This document shows positions 1 to 6,156 of a DNA stretch of 8,895 nucleotides, one piece after another. The translations under genes were made by a program, and so were the position numbers. The notes beneath the pieces are model-generated. The model did no database searches. It worked only from the letters and a program-made list of their open reading frames with translations, and had not been told where the DNA came from. Origin of the DNA: Candidatus Latescibacterota bacterium (GTDB taxonomy: Bacteria; Latescibacterota; UBA2968); assembly GCA_018650745.1 (NCBI GenBank), contig JABIFK010000878.1:1-8895 (forward strand), in the 5' to 3' direction. The number at the start of each line of letters is the position of its first letter. The stretch's first letter is position 1.

Positions 1-153
1 GAACTACGCCCTCTCATTCCCAAAAACAAAGCCCGTGCCTTTCACGTCAACTTGATCGACTTGGGCAAAACCATTTGCAAAGCCCGTACGCCCCAGTGTT
101 CTGCCTGCATGCTTGTCGATTTATGCCTTTACAACACAGTCAATAAAACTTGA
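1..153 (+). CDS. nth: Endonuclease III, C-terminal fragment (partial at left edge)
   Basis: This is the last 50 codons of a base-excision-repair DNA glycosylase/AP lyase; the catalytic helix-hairpin-helix region lies outside the window. The reading frame is open from base 1 to TGA at 151-153. It shows four cysteines spaced C-x6-C-x2-C-x5-C (CKARTPQCSACMLVDLC), the [4Fe-4S] loop typical of the Nth/MutY superfamily. The preceding segment (KARAFHVNLIDLGKTIC) matches the helix that leads into this loop in Nth, including the LGKTIC context. MutY shares the cluster, but the protein ends within about 10 residues of the last Cys, as in Nth, and lacks the C-terminal MutT-like domain of MutY. The enzyme normally removes oxidised pyrimidines. 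It lies about 150 bases upstream of an unrelated signalling operon. Confidence 0.9.
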   Translation, partial: ELRPLIPKNKARAFHVNLIDLGKTICKARTPQCSACMLVDLCLYNTVNKT

Positions 154-272
154 TCTTTTGCTTATAAAACCCTATTTTCTCAAGAACTTGTGCCGTTTTC
201 TGCCTTAAAATAGAACAATACCACCGAGTGAACAGGGCAATGGCTCCAAACTTGTGTCCGGAACACTTTTGC

Positions 273-293
273 CTTTTTACTTTTTACTTTTTA
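273..293 (+). repeat. Three tandem copies of the heptamer CTTTTTA
   Basis: CTTTTTA occurs three times head to tail at 273-279, 280-286 and 287-293, followed by a partial TTTTT unit. It lies between a possible GTG start (254) and the preferred ATG start (305) of the histidine kinase. The unit length is not a multiple of three, so a change in copy number would alter which upstream start is in frame with the kinase. With only three copies it may simply be a T-rich leader. Confidence 0.6.
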
Positions 294-304
294 TTTTTCC
301 CTTT

Positions 305-2473
305 ATGCCCTTACTGACCCCCATCCACAACCTCGCCATTCGTACCCGACTCACGTTGGGTGCTTCTTTGCTTATCGCTGCCATATCCATCTTCGTTTTT
401 ATTTATTTCCCGTCTTATTTGGCCGACAAACAACTCCACGCCTTGGGCGAAAAGGCCCAAAGTATTGCCAACACCACAGCATTTAGCATTGGTCCGGCTC
501 TCGTATTTGAAGACCCCATATCGGCCAAACAAGTGATTAATGGCACGCGCCAAAACCAAGACCTAGCCTACATCATTGTTCTAAATGCACAAGACGAACG
601 CTTTGTCTCATACAATCCAGAACTTGCCGAACTAGCCGATTATCAAAACATTCAAAATGCGATTTCAACCGATGGTAGGTTTTACAACACACAAACCCCC
701 ATCCAACTCATCGAAGAACAATCTGAGCAAATTGGGCAACTCTTTTTAGGATTGTCTCTCGATGCCGTCAACATACAAGTACGCCAAAGCAGAGAAGTAA
801 TTGCCATTGTCAGTCTCATCATTTTTATTTTTGGCATTGGCGGTGTGATTCTCTTAAGCACCATCATCACCAACCCACTCACTCAAATGGTGCAAACAGC
901 CCAACAAATCGCGGCAGGAGACCTGTCTCAACGTGCACAAGTACAATCTACAGACGAAGTTGGGCATTTGGCGCACTCGTTTAACCAAATGGTCGACAAC
1001 CTTGCAGAAGCACAACAAACGTTAGAAAAACGTGTCGAAGAACGCACGCAAGAACTGCAAACCACCAACAACGAACTCTTACAAGCCAAAGACGCAGCAG
1101 AAACAGCCAACCGTGCCAAAAGTGCCTTCTTGGCCAACATGAGCCACGAGTTGCGTACCCCACTCAATGCCATTTTGGGTTTCACGCAACTCATGGTACG
1201 CGATCAATCACCTTCAAATGAACACCGCGACAACCTCAGCGTGGTCAGCCGCAGCGGCGAACACCTACTCTCTCTCATTAATGACGTACTCGAAATTTCC
1301 AAAATAGAAGCGGGACAAACCATCTTAACCGAAGAAGCATTTGACCTCTATCGTCTACTCAACGACGTAAAAGGCATGTTCCAACTGCGTGCCGAAGACA
1401 AAAACCTACAACTCATCTTCGAATACATTGAAGAGGTACCACAATATGTATACCTCGACCAAGGCAAATTGCGCCAAGTGCTCATCAACTTATTGAACAA
1501 CGCCATCAAGTTTACCGAAAAAGGGGGCGTGACCTTACGTGCCAAGATCCAAGACGCACATTTATTATTTGAAGTAGAAGATACAGGCCCAGGTATTGCT
1601 CCCGAAGAGCAACGGGCACTTTTTGAAGCCTTTTCGCAAACTGAAACAGGTCAAAAAAGTCAAGAAGGTACTGGGCTGGGGCTTTCAATCAGCCAGCAAT
1701 TTGTGAGTCTCATGCAGGGCGAATTTTCTGTACACAGTAACGTGGGACGTGGATCTACCTTTTCATTTCATGTGGTTCACAAAAACGCAACAGCTGAAGA
1801 CATTCAACCGACCAACCAAACCAACCACAATGTCGTAGGGATTGCTCCGGGCCAACCGACATATCGCATACTCATTGTAGAAGATCGCATCGAAAACCGC
1901 AAACTGCTCACGCGCTTCCTCACGCCCTTAGGGTTCGAAGTAAGAGAAGCAGAAGATGGCAAAGTTGGCCTTGATGTATGGAATGAATGGAAACCACATT
2001 TAATTTGGATGGACATGCGCATGCCCGTTATGGATGGTTACGAAGCCACCAAACGCATCAAAGCCGCTGACGAAGACAAAGAAACCGTCATCATCGCATT
2101 AACCGCCAGTGTTTTTGAAGAAGAACGATCCATTGTATTATCCATCGGATGTGATGATTTTGTACGCAAGCCTTTCAAACCCCAAGACATCTACGACGCC
2201 CTCACAAAACATTTGGGTATCGAATTTATTTATGAAGATGACGAACTACCCGTTACAGAAGCAGACTCAGAAGCAGCAATATCCGGTGCCCTAACCCAAT
2301 TGTCAGCAGAATGGATTTCAACTTTTCACGAGGCAGCCAATCGCGCAGACACCGACGAAATGCTGACATTGCTCTCGCAAATCGAATCAGACCATGCCAA
2401 CGCAGTAAAAGAACTCACCGACATGGTCAACAATTTTCGGTTAGAAGAACTCATCACCTTAACACAACCCTAA
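305..2473 (+). CDS. Membrane-bound hybrid sensor histidine kinase (sensor-HAMP-HisKA-HATPase-REC)
   Basis: This is a 722-residue inner-membrane hybrid kinase that should autophosphorylate on His and pass phosphate to its own receiver. Numbering is from ATG 305. TM1 is about 18-36. An extracytoplasmic sensor spans about 37-164 and resembles CHASE8-type domains (moderate confidence). TM2 is about 166-188 and HAMP about 189-241. A coiled coil with RVEERTQE follows at about 234-273. The HisKA H-box MSHELRTPLNAILGF puts the phospho-His at H281. The HATPase shows an N box (LINLLNNAIKF, 393-403), G1 DTGPGI (426-431) and G2 GTGLGLS (455-461). The receiver has acidic E526/D527, phospho-acceptor D570 (WMDMRMPVMDG), T600 and K622. 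A helical tail of about 60 residues follows. An in-frame GTG at 254 would add 17 hydrophobic residues. Neither start has a clear Shine-Dalgarno; ATG 305 is preferred because it gives a normal short cytoplasmic lead into TM1. The stop overlaps the Shine-Dalgarno of the downstream cyclase, so the two are co-expressed. The sensed signal is unknown. Confidence 0.93.
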   Translation: MPLLTPIHNLAIRTRLTLGASLLIAAISIFVFIYFPSYLADKQLHALGEKAQSIANTTAFSIGPALVFEDPISAKQVINGTRQNQDLAYIIVLNAQDERFVSYNPELAELADYQNIQNAISTDGRFYNTQTPIQLIEEQSEQIGQLFLGLSLDAVNIQVRQSREVIAIVSLIIFIFGIGGVILLSTIITNPLTQMVQTAQQIAAGDLSQRAQVQSTDEVGHLAHSFNQMVDNLAEAQQTLEKRVEERTQELQTTNNELLQAKDAAETANRAKSAFLANMSHELRTPLNAILGFTQLMVRDQSPSNEHRDNLSVVSRSGEHLLSLINDVLEISKIEAGQTILTEEAFDLYRLLNDVKGMFQLRAEDKNLQLIFEYIEEVPQYVYLDQGKLRQVLINLLNNAIKFTEKGGVTLRAKIQDAHLLFEVEDTGPGIAPEEQRALFEAFSQTETGQKSQEGTGLGLSISQQFVSLMQGEFSVHSNVGRGSTFSFHVVHKNATAEDIQPTNQTNHNVVGIAPGQPTYRILIVEDRIENRKLLTRFLTPLGFEVREAEDGKVGLDVWNEWKPHLIWMDMRMPVMDGYEATKRIKAADEDKETVIIALTASVFEEERSIVLSIGCDDFVRKPFKPQDIYDALTKHLGIEFIYEDDELPVTEADSEAAISGALTQLSAEWISTFHEAANRADTDEMLTLLSQIESDHANAVKELTDMVNNFRLEELITLTQP

Positions 2474-2480
2474 GGGGTGA
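2472..2480 (+). promoter_or_regulatory. Ribosome binding site of the cyclase gene, overlapping the kinase stop
   Basis: AAGGGGTGA lies three bases before ATG 2484 and begins inside the kinase TAA stop (2471-2473). It fixes the cyclase start and suggests translational coupling of the two genes. Confidence 0.75.
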
Positions 2481-2483
2481 TAA

Positions 2484-3626
2484 ATGCCTGAAGAAGAAAC
2501 CATACAAACCAAAGGCAACATCCTTATCGTAGACGACACACCTGCCAATCTACGCTTATTGGCCAACCTACTCAACGATCAAGGGTATAAAACACGCCCA
2601 GTTCCCAATGGTCCCTTGGCTATTAAAGCCGCCGATCTAGATCCTCCGGATCTTATCTTGCTAGACATCAACATGCCCGACATGAATGGCTATGAGGTCT
2701 GTGCCAAACTCAAAGAAAATGAACGCACAGCACACACACCCATCATTTTTATCAGCGCATTAGATGAAGTCAATGACAAGGTCAAAGCCTTTCAGGTAGG
2801 CGGCGTAGATTATGTGAGCAAACCCTTTCAGGTTGAAGAAGTGTTGGCGCGTGTGGGCAATCAGTTGGCCCTGTTAGATCTAAAAAGAGAACTCTTGCGA
2901 GCCAATACAGAATTAGAACGTCGCGTCGAAGAACGTACACAGGAAATCATTCAACAACACGACCTCTTTAGAAAGTTTGTTCCGCCCACACTCACCCAAG
3001 CGATGCACAAAGAAGGGTTCAACGTTGCCGATGGCATCTCACAAGAGGAAATCTATAGTGTACTTTCCTGTGACATTCGCGATTTTACAACCTTTTCCGA
3101 AAGTGTTTCTTGCACCGAATGTTTTCGTTTCTTAAACTCATTCTTCACTGTAATGGGCCCCGGCATTCGTGAATTTGGTGGATTTGAATACCAATATATC
3201 GGCGATGCCATTATGGCCCTGTTTAAACTTGAAGAAGGCCAACCGACAGACAATGTGGTACACTCTGCCATTGCCATTCAAAACAGAATTATGGTCGAAT
3301 ACAATGCAGGGCGCGAACGAGCAGGGTATCCCACCATTCGTGTGGGTCTAGGCATCAACACGGGTCCCGTTGCCATCGGCGTTGCCGGTACGTCCGATCG
3401 TTTGGATGCCTGTGCATTTGGCAGCACGGTAAACATTGCTGCCCGCTGTGAAAGCCTCACCAAAGACTTTGGGGCCAAAATTATCATCACAGAGTTTACA
3501 TACCAAAAACTCGAAAACCCCGATGCGTTTCACATTCGCAGTTTAGGCGAGCAAGAAATAAGAGGCATGGAACAAAAGGTGCACCTCTACGAAGTTTTTG
3601 AAGTTGAAGGATCTTACGAAAAATAA
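2484..3626 (+). CDS. Response regulator with C-terminal class III nucleotide cyclase domain
   Basis: This 380-residue soluble protein pairs a phosphorylation switch with a cyclase that should make cAMP or cGMP. The receiver (about 11-126) has D17/D18, phospho-acceptor D61 (LLDINMPDMNGYE), S91 and K113. A coiled-coil linker (about 133-160) carries RVEERTQE, the motif also found in the upstream kinase. The cyclase domain (about 188-373) keeps both metal-binding aspartates, D197 (SCDIRDFT) and D241 (YIGDAIMALF), and the transition-state residues N317 and R321 (VNIAAR). The purine-selecting positions are unusual: Q237 where adenylate cyclases have Lys and guanylate cyclases Glu, and C310 where adenylate cyclases usually have Asp or Thr and guanylate cyclases often Cys. 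Catalysis looks intact, but the product cannot be called with confidence. The operon position makes the upstream hybrid kinase its likely phosphodonor, possibly through an HPt protein not in this window. A strong terminator follows. Confidence 0.92.
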   Translation: MPEEETIQTKGNILIVDDTPANLRLLANLLNDQGYKTRPVPNGPLAIKAADLDPPDLILLDINMPDMNGYEVCAKLKENERTAHTPIIFISALDEVNDKVKAFQVGGVDYVSKPFQVEEVLARVGNQLALLDLKRELLRANTELERRVEERTQEIIQQHDLFRKFVPPTLTQAMHKEGFNVADGISQEEIYSVLSCDIRDFTTFSESVSCTECFRFLNSFFTVMGPGIREFGGFEYQYIGDAIMALFKLEEGQPTDNVVHSAIAIQNRIMVEYNAGRERAGYPTIRVGLGINTGPVAIGVAGTSDRLDACAFGSTVNIAARCESLTKDFGAKIIITEFTYQKLENPDAFHIRSLGEQEIRGMEQKVHLYEVFEVEGSYEK

Positions 3627-3636
3627 TCTAACAGTG

Positions 3637-3677
3637 AAAAAAAGGGCCTACCGAAACATTCGGTAGGCCCTTTTTTT
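3637..3677. terminator. Bidirectional intrinsic terminator between convergent units
   Basis: A perfect 12-bp stem (GGGCCTACCGAA 3644-3655 with TTCGGTAGGCCC 3659-3670) closes a 3-base loop (ACA). It is flanked by seven A on the left (3637-3643) and seven T on the right (3671-3677). It therefore terminates the kinase-cyclase operon on the plus strand and, read the other way, the phosphodiesterase gene on the minus strand. Confidence 0.93.
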
Positions 3678-3744
3678 ATAGATAAGATTTCAATTCTTCC
3701 AAACGCGCCTCTTAATACGGGCTCGGTATTGGCCCATTTGGCAT
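3676..3744 (-). pseudogene. Possible remnant of a gene 3' end
   Basis: Directly after the phosphodiesterase stop (TAATG overlap), the minus strand reads MPNGPIPSPY, a stop at 3712-3714, then EARLEELKSYL and a TAA (3676-3678) that abuts the terminator stem. The latter part looks like an ordinary amphipathic protein tail ending at a terminator. In the neighbouring frame the first part also reads openly as VFNAKWANTEPVLRG, so one frameshift would join the two into a continuous tail. This suggests the decayed end of a lost gene, or of a once longer phosphodiesterase. The stretch is short, so chance is a real alternative. Confidence 0.2.
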
Positions 3745-4463
3745 TAAACACTCCGTGCCCGATAAACGTCCATCAGTAAATTTGCACGATTCGTCAATAT
3801 CACATCAATCCCTCGGTCGGCATAAACCAAAGCATCTTCGGGTTCGTCAGACCAAAACAAATTACAAATCAGTCCATGTCCTTTGGCCCGTTGAATGGCT
3901 TCATCTGATAGTTCGCGACGAAACTGCAAACGCTGGCATTCATATTTCACAGCCAAATCCACTTGTAAGTCGGGTGTATTTTGCCCTGCCAAACAACAAC
4001 GTCCCACAGACGCATCAATCTCAAGCGCAGCTGACAAAACATCATCTGCACCTGCAATATAGGCCCTGCCTAAAAGCCCCCGTTTTTGAACTTCATCACA
4101 CACCATCTCTATCAATCGATTCTCTGGCCCAGGATTCTTAATGTGAATATTCAATCCAACCTGATCTCCTGCCAGATCCAGCATCTCTTCCAGGCGTGGC
4201 ACCCGCACATCGCGCCACAAATCACCCGTTTGAACACCCGCGTCCAACTTTTGAATATCTGCCCAAACCATCTCCGTCACAATCCCATCTCCATCCGTCG
4301 TGCGATCAACGCGTGGATCATGACAAACAACAGGCACCCCATCTGCACTCAACCACAAATCGAACTCAATCTCATCCACACCCAACGCAATTGCAGCGCC
4401 AAATGCAGGCAATGTGTTTTCAGGACAGGCATGACTCAACCCACGATGTGCACACAGTTTCAT
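3744..4463 (-). CDS. Glycerophosphodiester phosphodiesterase (GDPD) family protein with a substituted metal ligand
   Basis: This 239-residue TIM-barrel protein is of the family that hydrolyses glycerophosphodiesters to glycerol-3-phosphate and an alcohol. There is no signal peptide (MKLCAHRGLS), so it is probably cytoplasmic. Family motifs are clear: H6-R7-G, PENT at 14-17 (E15, N16), metal residues E33 and D35 in EFDLWLSADG, and the second catalytic His H48 in VVCHDP. The usual (N)IEIK strand reads LNIHIK (104-109), so the third expected metal-ligand Glu is H107. The C-terminal strand GIDVILTNRANLL matches the end of the family fold, and the length suits a single domain. A Shine-Dalgarno AAAGGA (4471-4476) stands 7 bases before ATG. 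The gene appears to be its own transcription unit, between the CBM48 terminator and the shared terminator. Activity and substrate are uncertain because of H107; a subfamily with altered specificity is possible. Confidence 0.88.
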   Translation of the reverse strand: MKLCAHRGLSHACPENTLPAFGAAIALGVDEIEFDLWLSADGVPVVCHDPRVDRTTDGDGIVTEMVWADIQKLDAGVQTGDLWRDVRVPRLEEMLDLAGDQVGLNIHIKNPGPENRLIEMVCDEVQKRGLLGRAYIAGADDVLSAALEIDASVGRCCLAGQNTPDLQVDLAVKYECQRLQFRRELSDEAIQRAKGHGLICNLFWSDEPEDALVYADRGIDVILTNRANLLMDVYRARSV

Positions 4464-4499
4464 ATTTCATTCCTTTGTTGTAATGTGATAGGACAATGC

Positions 4500-4528
4500 A
4501 ATATATGTCCTGGCAAAACCTCAGTCCA
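4500..4528 (-). promoter_or_regulatory. Candidate sigma70-type promoter of the GDPD-family gene
   Basis: On the minus strand, TGGACT (4523-4528, 4 of 6 to the -35 consensus) and TATATT (4500-4505, 5 of 6 to the -10) are separated by 17 bases. This would start transcription about 30 bases before the gene. It lies just downstream of the CBM48 terminator, where a new promoter is needed. Confidence 0.4.
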
Positions 4529-4566
4529 CAAAAGAAAAAATCGCACACGGCAACAGTAAGAGACGC

Positions 4567-4602
4567 AAAAAGGGCCGCGAAATTATATTTCGCGGCCCTT
4601 TT
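4567..4602 (-). terminator. Intrinsic terminator of the CBM48 gene
   Basis: A perfect 12-bp stem (4572-4583 GGGCCGCGAAAT with 4587-4598) and 3-base loop are flanked by five A (4567-4571) and four T (4599-4602). Read on the minus strand it ends in U5, 18 bases after the CBM48 stop. The architecture is the same as the terminator at 3637-3677. Confidence 0.9.
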
Positions 4603-4619
4603 AACACCATTTAAACGTC

Positions 4620-4880
4620 TTAAACGGTTAACAGATTGTTTTCTGTTCCATAGGGATTGCTCACCTTTTCTGCGTCAGGAACGTCTTTCCATTGTCCGTC
4701 AACCAAAAACCGGTATTCATAACACCCAGATTGAAGATTGGTCCAAGTGGACCATTCACCATCTTTTTGTTTTTTTAAGGGGCGCTCTTCCCAATCGTTA
4801 AAACTCCCCAACACATTTACTTCTTTGGCGCCTGGTGCTTGAAAGCGAAAGTAGACGCGTTTTTTAGACTGCTTTGCCAT
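4620..4880 (-). CDS. Stand-alone CBM48 / AMPK-type glycogen-binding domain protein
   Basis: This 86-residue protein consists almost entirely of one carbohydrate-binding module of the CBM48/AMPK beta type, a beta-sandwich that binds alpha-glucans such as glycogen. Features are VYFRFQAPGAKEVNVLGSFNDW (9-30), DGEW (40-43), the GCYEYRFLVDGQW core (52-64), then NPYGTENNLLTV (75-86). Aromatics W30, W43 and W64 and the final Asn are at positions typical for the family. There is no signal peptide and no catalytic domain; the lysine-rich start (MAKQSKKR) suggests a cytoplasmic protein. A Shine-Dalgarno GAGG (4888-4891) lies 7 bases before ATG. It has its own promoter and terminator, so it is a free-standing gene rather than a fragment of a branching or debranching enzyme. 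It may direct a partner to glycogen or act as a small sensor; no partner is visible here. Confidence 0.9.
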   Translation of the reverse strand: MAKQSKKRVYFRFQAPGAKEVNVLGSFNDWEERPLKKQKDGEWSTWTNLQSGCYEYRFLVDGQWKDVPDAEKVSNPYGTENNLLTV

Positions 4881-4882
4881 GA

Positions 4883-4916
4883 CATAACCTCACAAAATTA
4901 TTAGTTTCCATAACCT
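4883..4916 (-). repeat. Direct repeat AGGTTATG in the CBM48 leader
   Basis: The 8-mer AGGTTATG (minus strand) occurs at 4909-4916 and 4883-4890, 26 bases apart. The second copy overlaps the Shine-Dalgarno. It could be an operator or an RNA-level element, or coincidence. Confidence 0.3.
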
Positions 4917-4928
4917 GAACAATGAAAG

Positions 4929-4955
4929 ACTATAAGTTTTGAGAATTTTTGTCAA
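4929..4955 (-). promoter_or_regulatory. Candidate sigma70-type promoter of the CBM48 gene
   Basis: The minus strand has a perfect -35 TTGACA (4950-4955) and a -10 TATAGT (4929-4934, 5 of 6), with a short 15-base spacer. Transcription would begin near 4922, giving a leader of about 40 bases. The short spacer lowers confidence. Confidence 0.45.
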
Positions 4956-4995
4956 GCATTTGTATGATTAAAATTGCTGACAAATTAAACCCTGC

Positions 4996-5032
4996 GTGTA
5001 TTTGACAACCATTCCCACCGACAAAAATACAC
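4996..5032. other. Intergenic inverted repeat downstream of the URO-D operon
   Basis: GTGTATTT (4996-5003) and AAATACAC (5025-5032) can form an 8-bp stem around a 21-base loop. It lies in the 190-base gap after the URO-D operon, where a terminator would be expected, but neither strand has a U-tract directly after the stem. Its role is unclear. The rest of 4881-5073 is AT-rich, with no gene seen. Confidence 0.3.
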
Positions 5033-5073
5033 CGTAAAGAAAATAATTACAATATATTATGAAAATTTCCACA

Positions 5074-6141
5074 TCATCCGTACACACCACATCGATGTGC
5101 CGTTTCATACATCGCCACCACATTCTCTGTTGGCGAATTGTCCTGTAATTGATGCGTCGGCGCAAACGCATATCCCCCACCCGGCATCATAATCTCCAAG
5201 GTATCACACACGTTTTGTACCGTTTCCTCATATGAGCCATACGCCACAACGCCAGCCGTTGAAAGACACCCGTGAAAAGCCAATCGGTCACCATAACGTG
5301 ACTTGAGATACGCGGGGGACATATCTTTTGCTTCTGGCTGAAGTGTATCCACCACCGAAACCCCCATATCAATAAAATGATCGAATGCCCAACTGCTCGA
5401 ACCACACGAATGCACCATCACCGGCAAATCGAATGCCTTTGCCAAATCAACAAACTGCTGATGAATCGGGCGCAAATGTTTTTGATATAACGCAGGGCTA
5501 ATCAACGGACCACGCTGTGTACCCAAATCTTCACCCATCCAAAGCACATCAATTTTGCCTTTTGCAGTCTCAAGCGTTCGCCTTGCCACCTCAAGCTGAA
5601 CTGCTGTCTTCCGTTTGATGTATAACAAGGTGGCAGGTTCATCGATCATCAAATCAACAAGGGTTTGCTCCATCGTCCGAATCATACCTGTGCTGTTGAT
5701 CACATCTCCCAAACCAGGATTCCCCAATACCACACAATAAGGCGCAAACAAGTCACACTGTGCCGCAGCCGCATCATAATCAAAATCGTCCGGGTCAGGC
5801 ATTGGCCAATGCGAAACAGTTTCTACATCTGCGTGTTGCAACGGAAAATCGCAATAATCCCAATAGCCGCCACTGCTATGCGCTATCCATCGTCTGTGAA
5901 TACCCCACATATCCACAGTTCGATCAGGCACTTCAGCATGAAGTTTGGGTCCCACATAAGGCGCAGAAATTTCACGAAAGTCCACACCCAATCGCTCGCG
6001 CAAGCCATCTCTGTCGTTCTCAGCCAATCCATAATGCTGCTTCAATCGCTTGTCAATACCAGGATTGGCAAAATAGTTCATGGGCACACGATCTGGAACC
6101 TCACGCGCAAAAGCCGTTAACACACGTTCTTTAGACGTCAT
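5074..6141 (-). CDS. URO-D superfamily methyltransferase-like protein (HSCG type)
   Basis: This 355-residue TIM-barrel protein is of the uroporphyrinogen decarboxylase/MtaA-CmuA superfamily. It starts MTSKERVLTAFAREVPDRVP, the N-terminal signature of non-haem members. HSCG (244-247) resembles the His-x-Cys zinc site of MtaA-type methylcobamide methyltransferases. GEDLGTQRGPLISP (203-216), FHGC (289-292) and GGGYAFAPTH...SPTEN (320-340) are other family positions. At the place where MtaA-type enzymes carry the third zinc ligand (Cys) this protein has PTH, so H330 may substitute. The RQAGR motif of HemE is absent, so haem synthesis is unlikely. The start is ATG 6141 rather than GTG 6144, because GGAG is 7 bases upstream and the paralogue starts the same way. 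It is the second gene of a two-gene operon with its upstream paralogue. Substrate is unknown; a methyl or decarboxylation reaction on a small molecule is an inference. Confidence 0.85.
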   Translation of the reverse strand: MTSKERVLTAFAREVPDRVPMNYFANPGIDKRLKQHYGLAENDRDGLRERLGVDFREISAPYVGPKLHAEVPDRTVDMWGIHRRWIAHSSGGYWDYCDFPLQHADVETVSHWPMPDPDDFDYDAAAAQCDLFAPYCVVLGNPGLGDVINSTGMIRTMEQTLVDLMIDEPATLLYIKRKTAVQLEVARRTLETAKGKIDVLWMGEDLGTQRGPLISPALYQKHLRPIHQQFVDLAKAFDLPVMVHSCGSSSWAFDHFIDMGVSVVDTLQPEAKDMSPAYLKSRYGDRLAFHGCLSTAGVVAYGSYEETVQNVCDTLEIMMPGGGYAFAPTHQLQDNSPTENVVAMYETAHRCGVYG

Positions 6142-6148
6142 CACCTTA

Positions 6149-6152
6149 CTCC
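6149..6152 (-). promoter_or_regulatory. Ribosome binding site deciding the start of the second URO-D gene
   Basis: Minus-strand GGAG is 7 bases from ATG 6141 but only 4 from GTG 6144, which favours the ATG. It lies in the 15-base gap after the first URO-D stop. Confidence 0.6.
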
Positions 6153-6156
6153 ATGC

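Noticed and set aside
188..216. Possible promoter TTGTGC-17-TAGAAC before the kinase operon
   Set aside because: It matches only 3 of 6 and 4 of 6 consensus positions; nearby TAAAAT and TATAAA boxes lack a spaced -35.
2285..2470. Histidine phosphotransfer (HPt) domain at the kinase C-terminus
   Set aside because: The tail is helical and has two His, but neither sits in an HxLKG-type motif; it matches the helical extension common after the receiver in such kinases.
5002..5030. Plus-strand TTGACA at 5002-5007 as a promoter
   Set aside because: There is no good -10 at the right spacing and no plus-strand gene downstream.
5665..6134. Long plus-strand open frames opposite the URO-D genes, and similar ones opposite purT and the phosphodiesterase
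   Set aside because: They run antisense to clear genes, with His/Gln/Pro/Arg-rich, low-complexity translations and no family motif, as expected of shadow frames.
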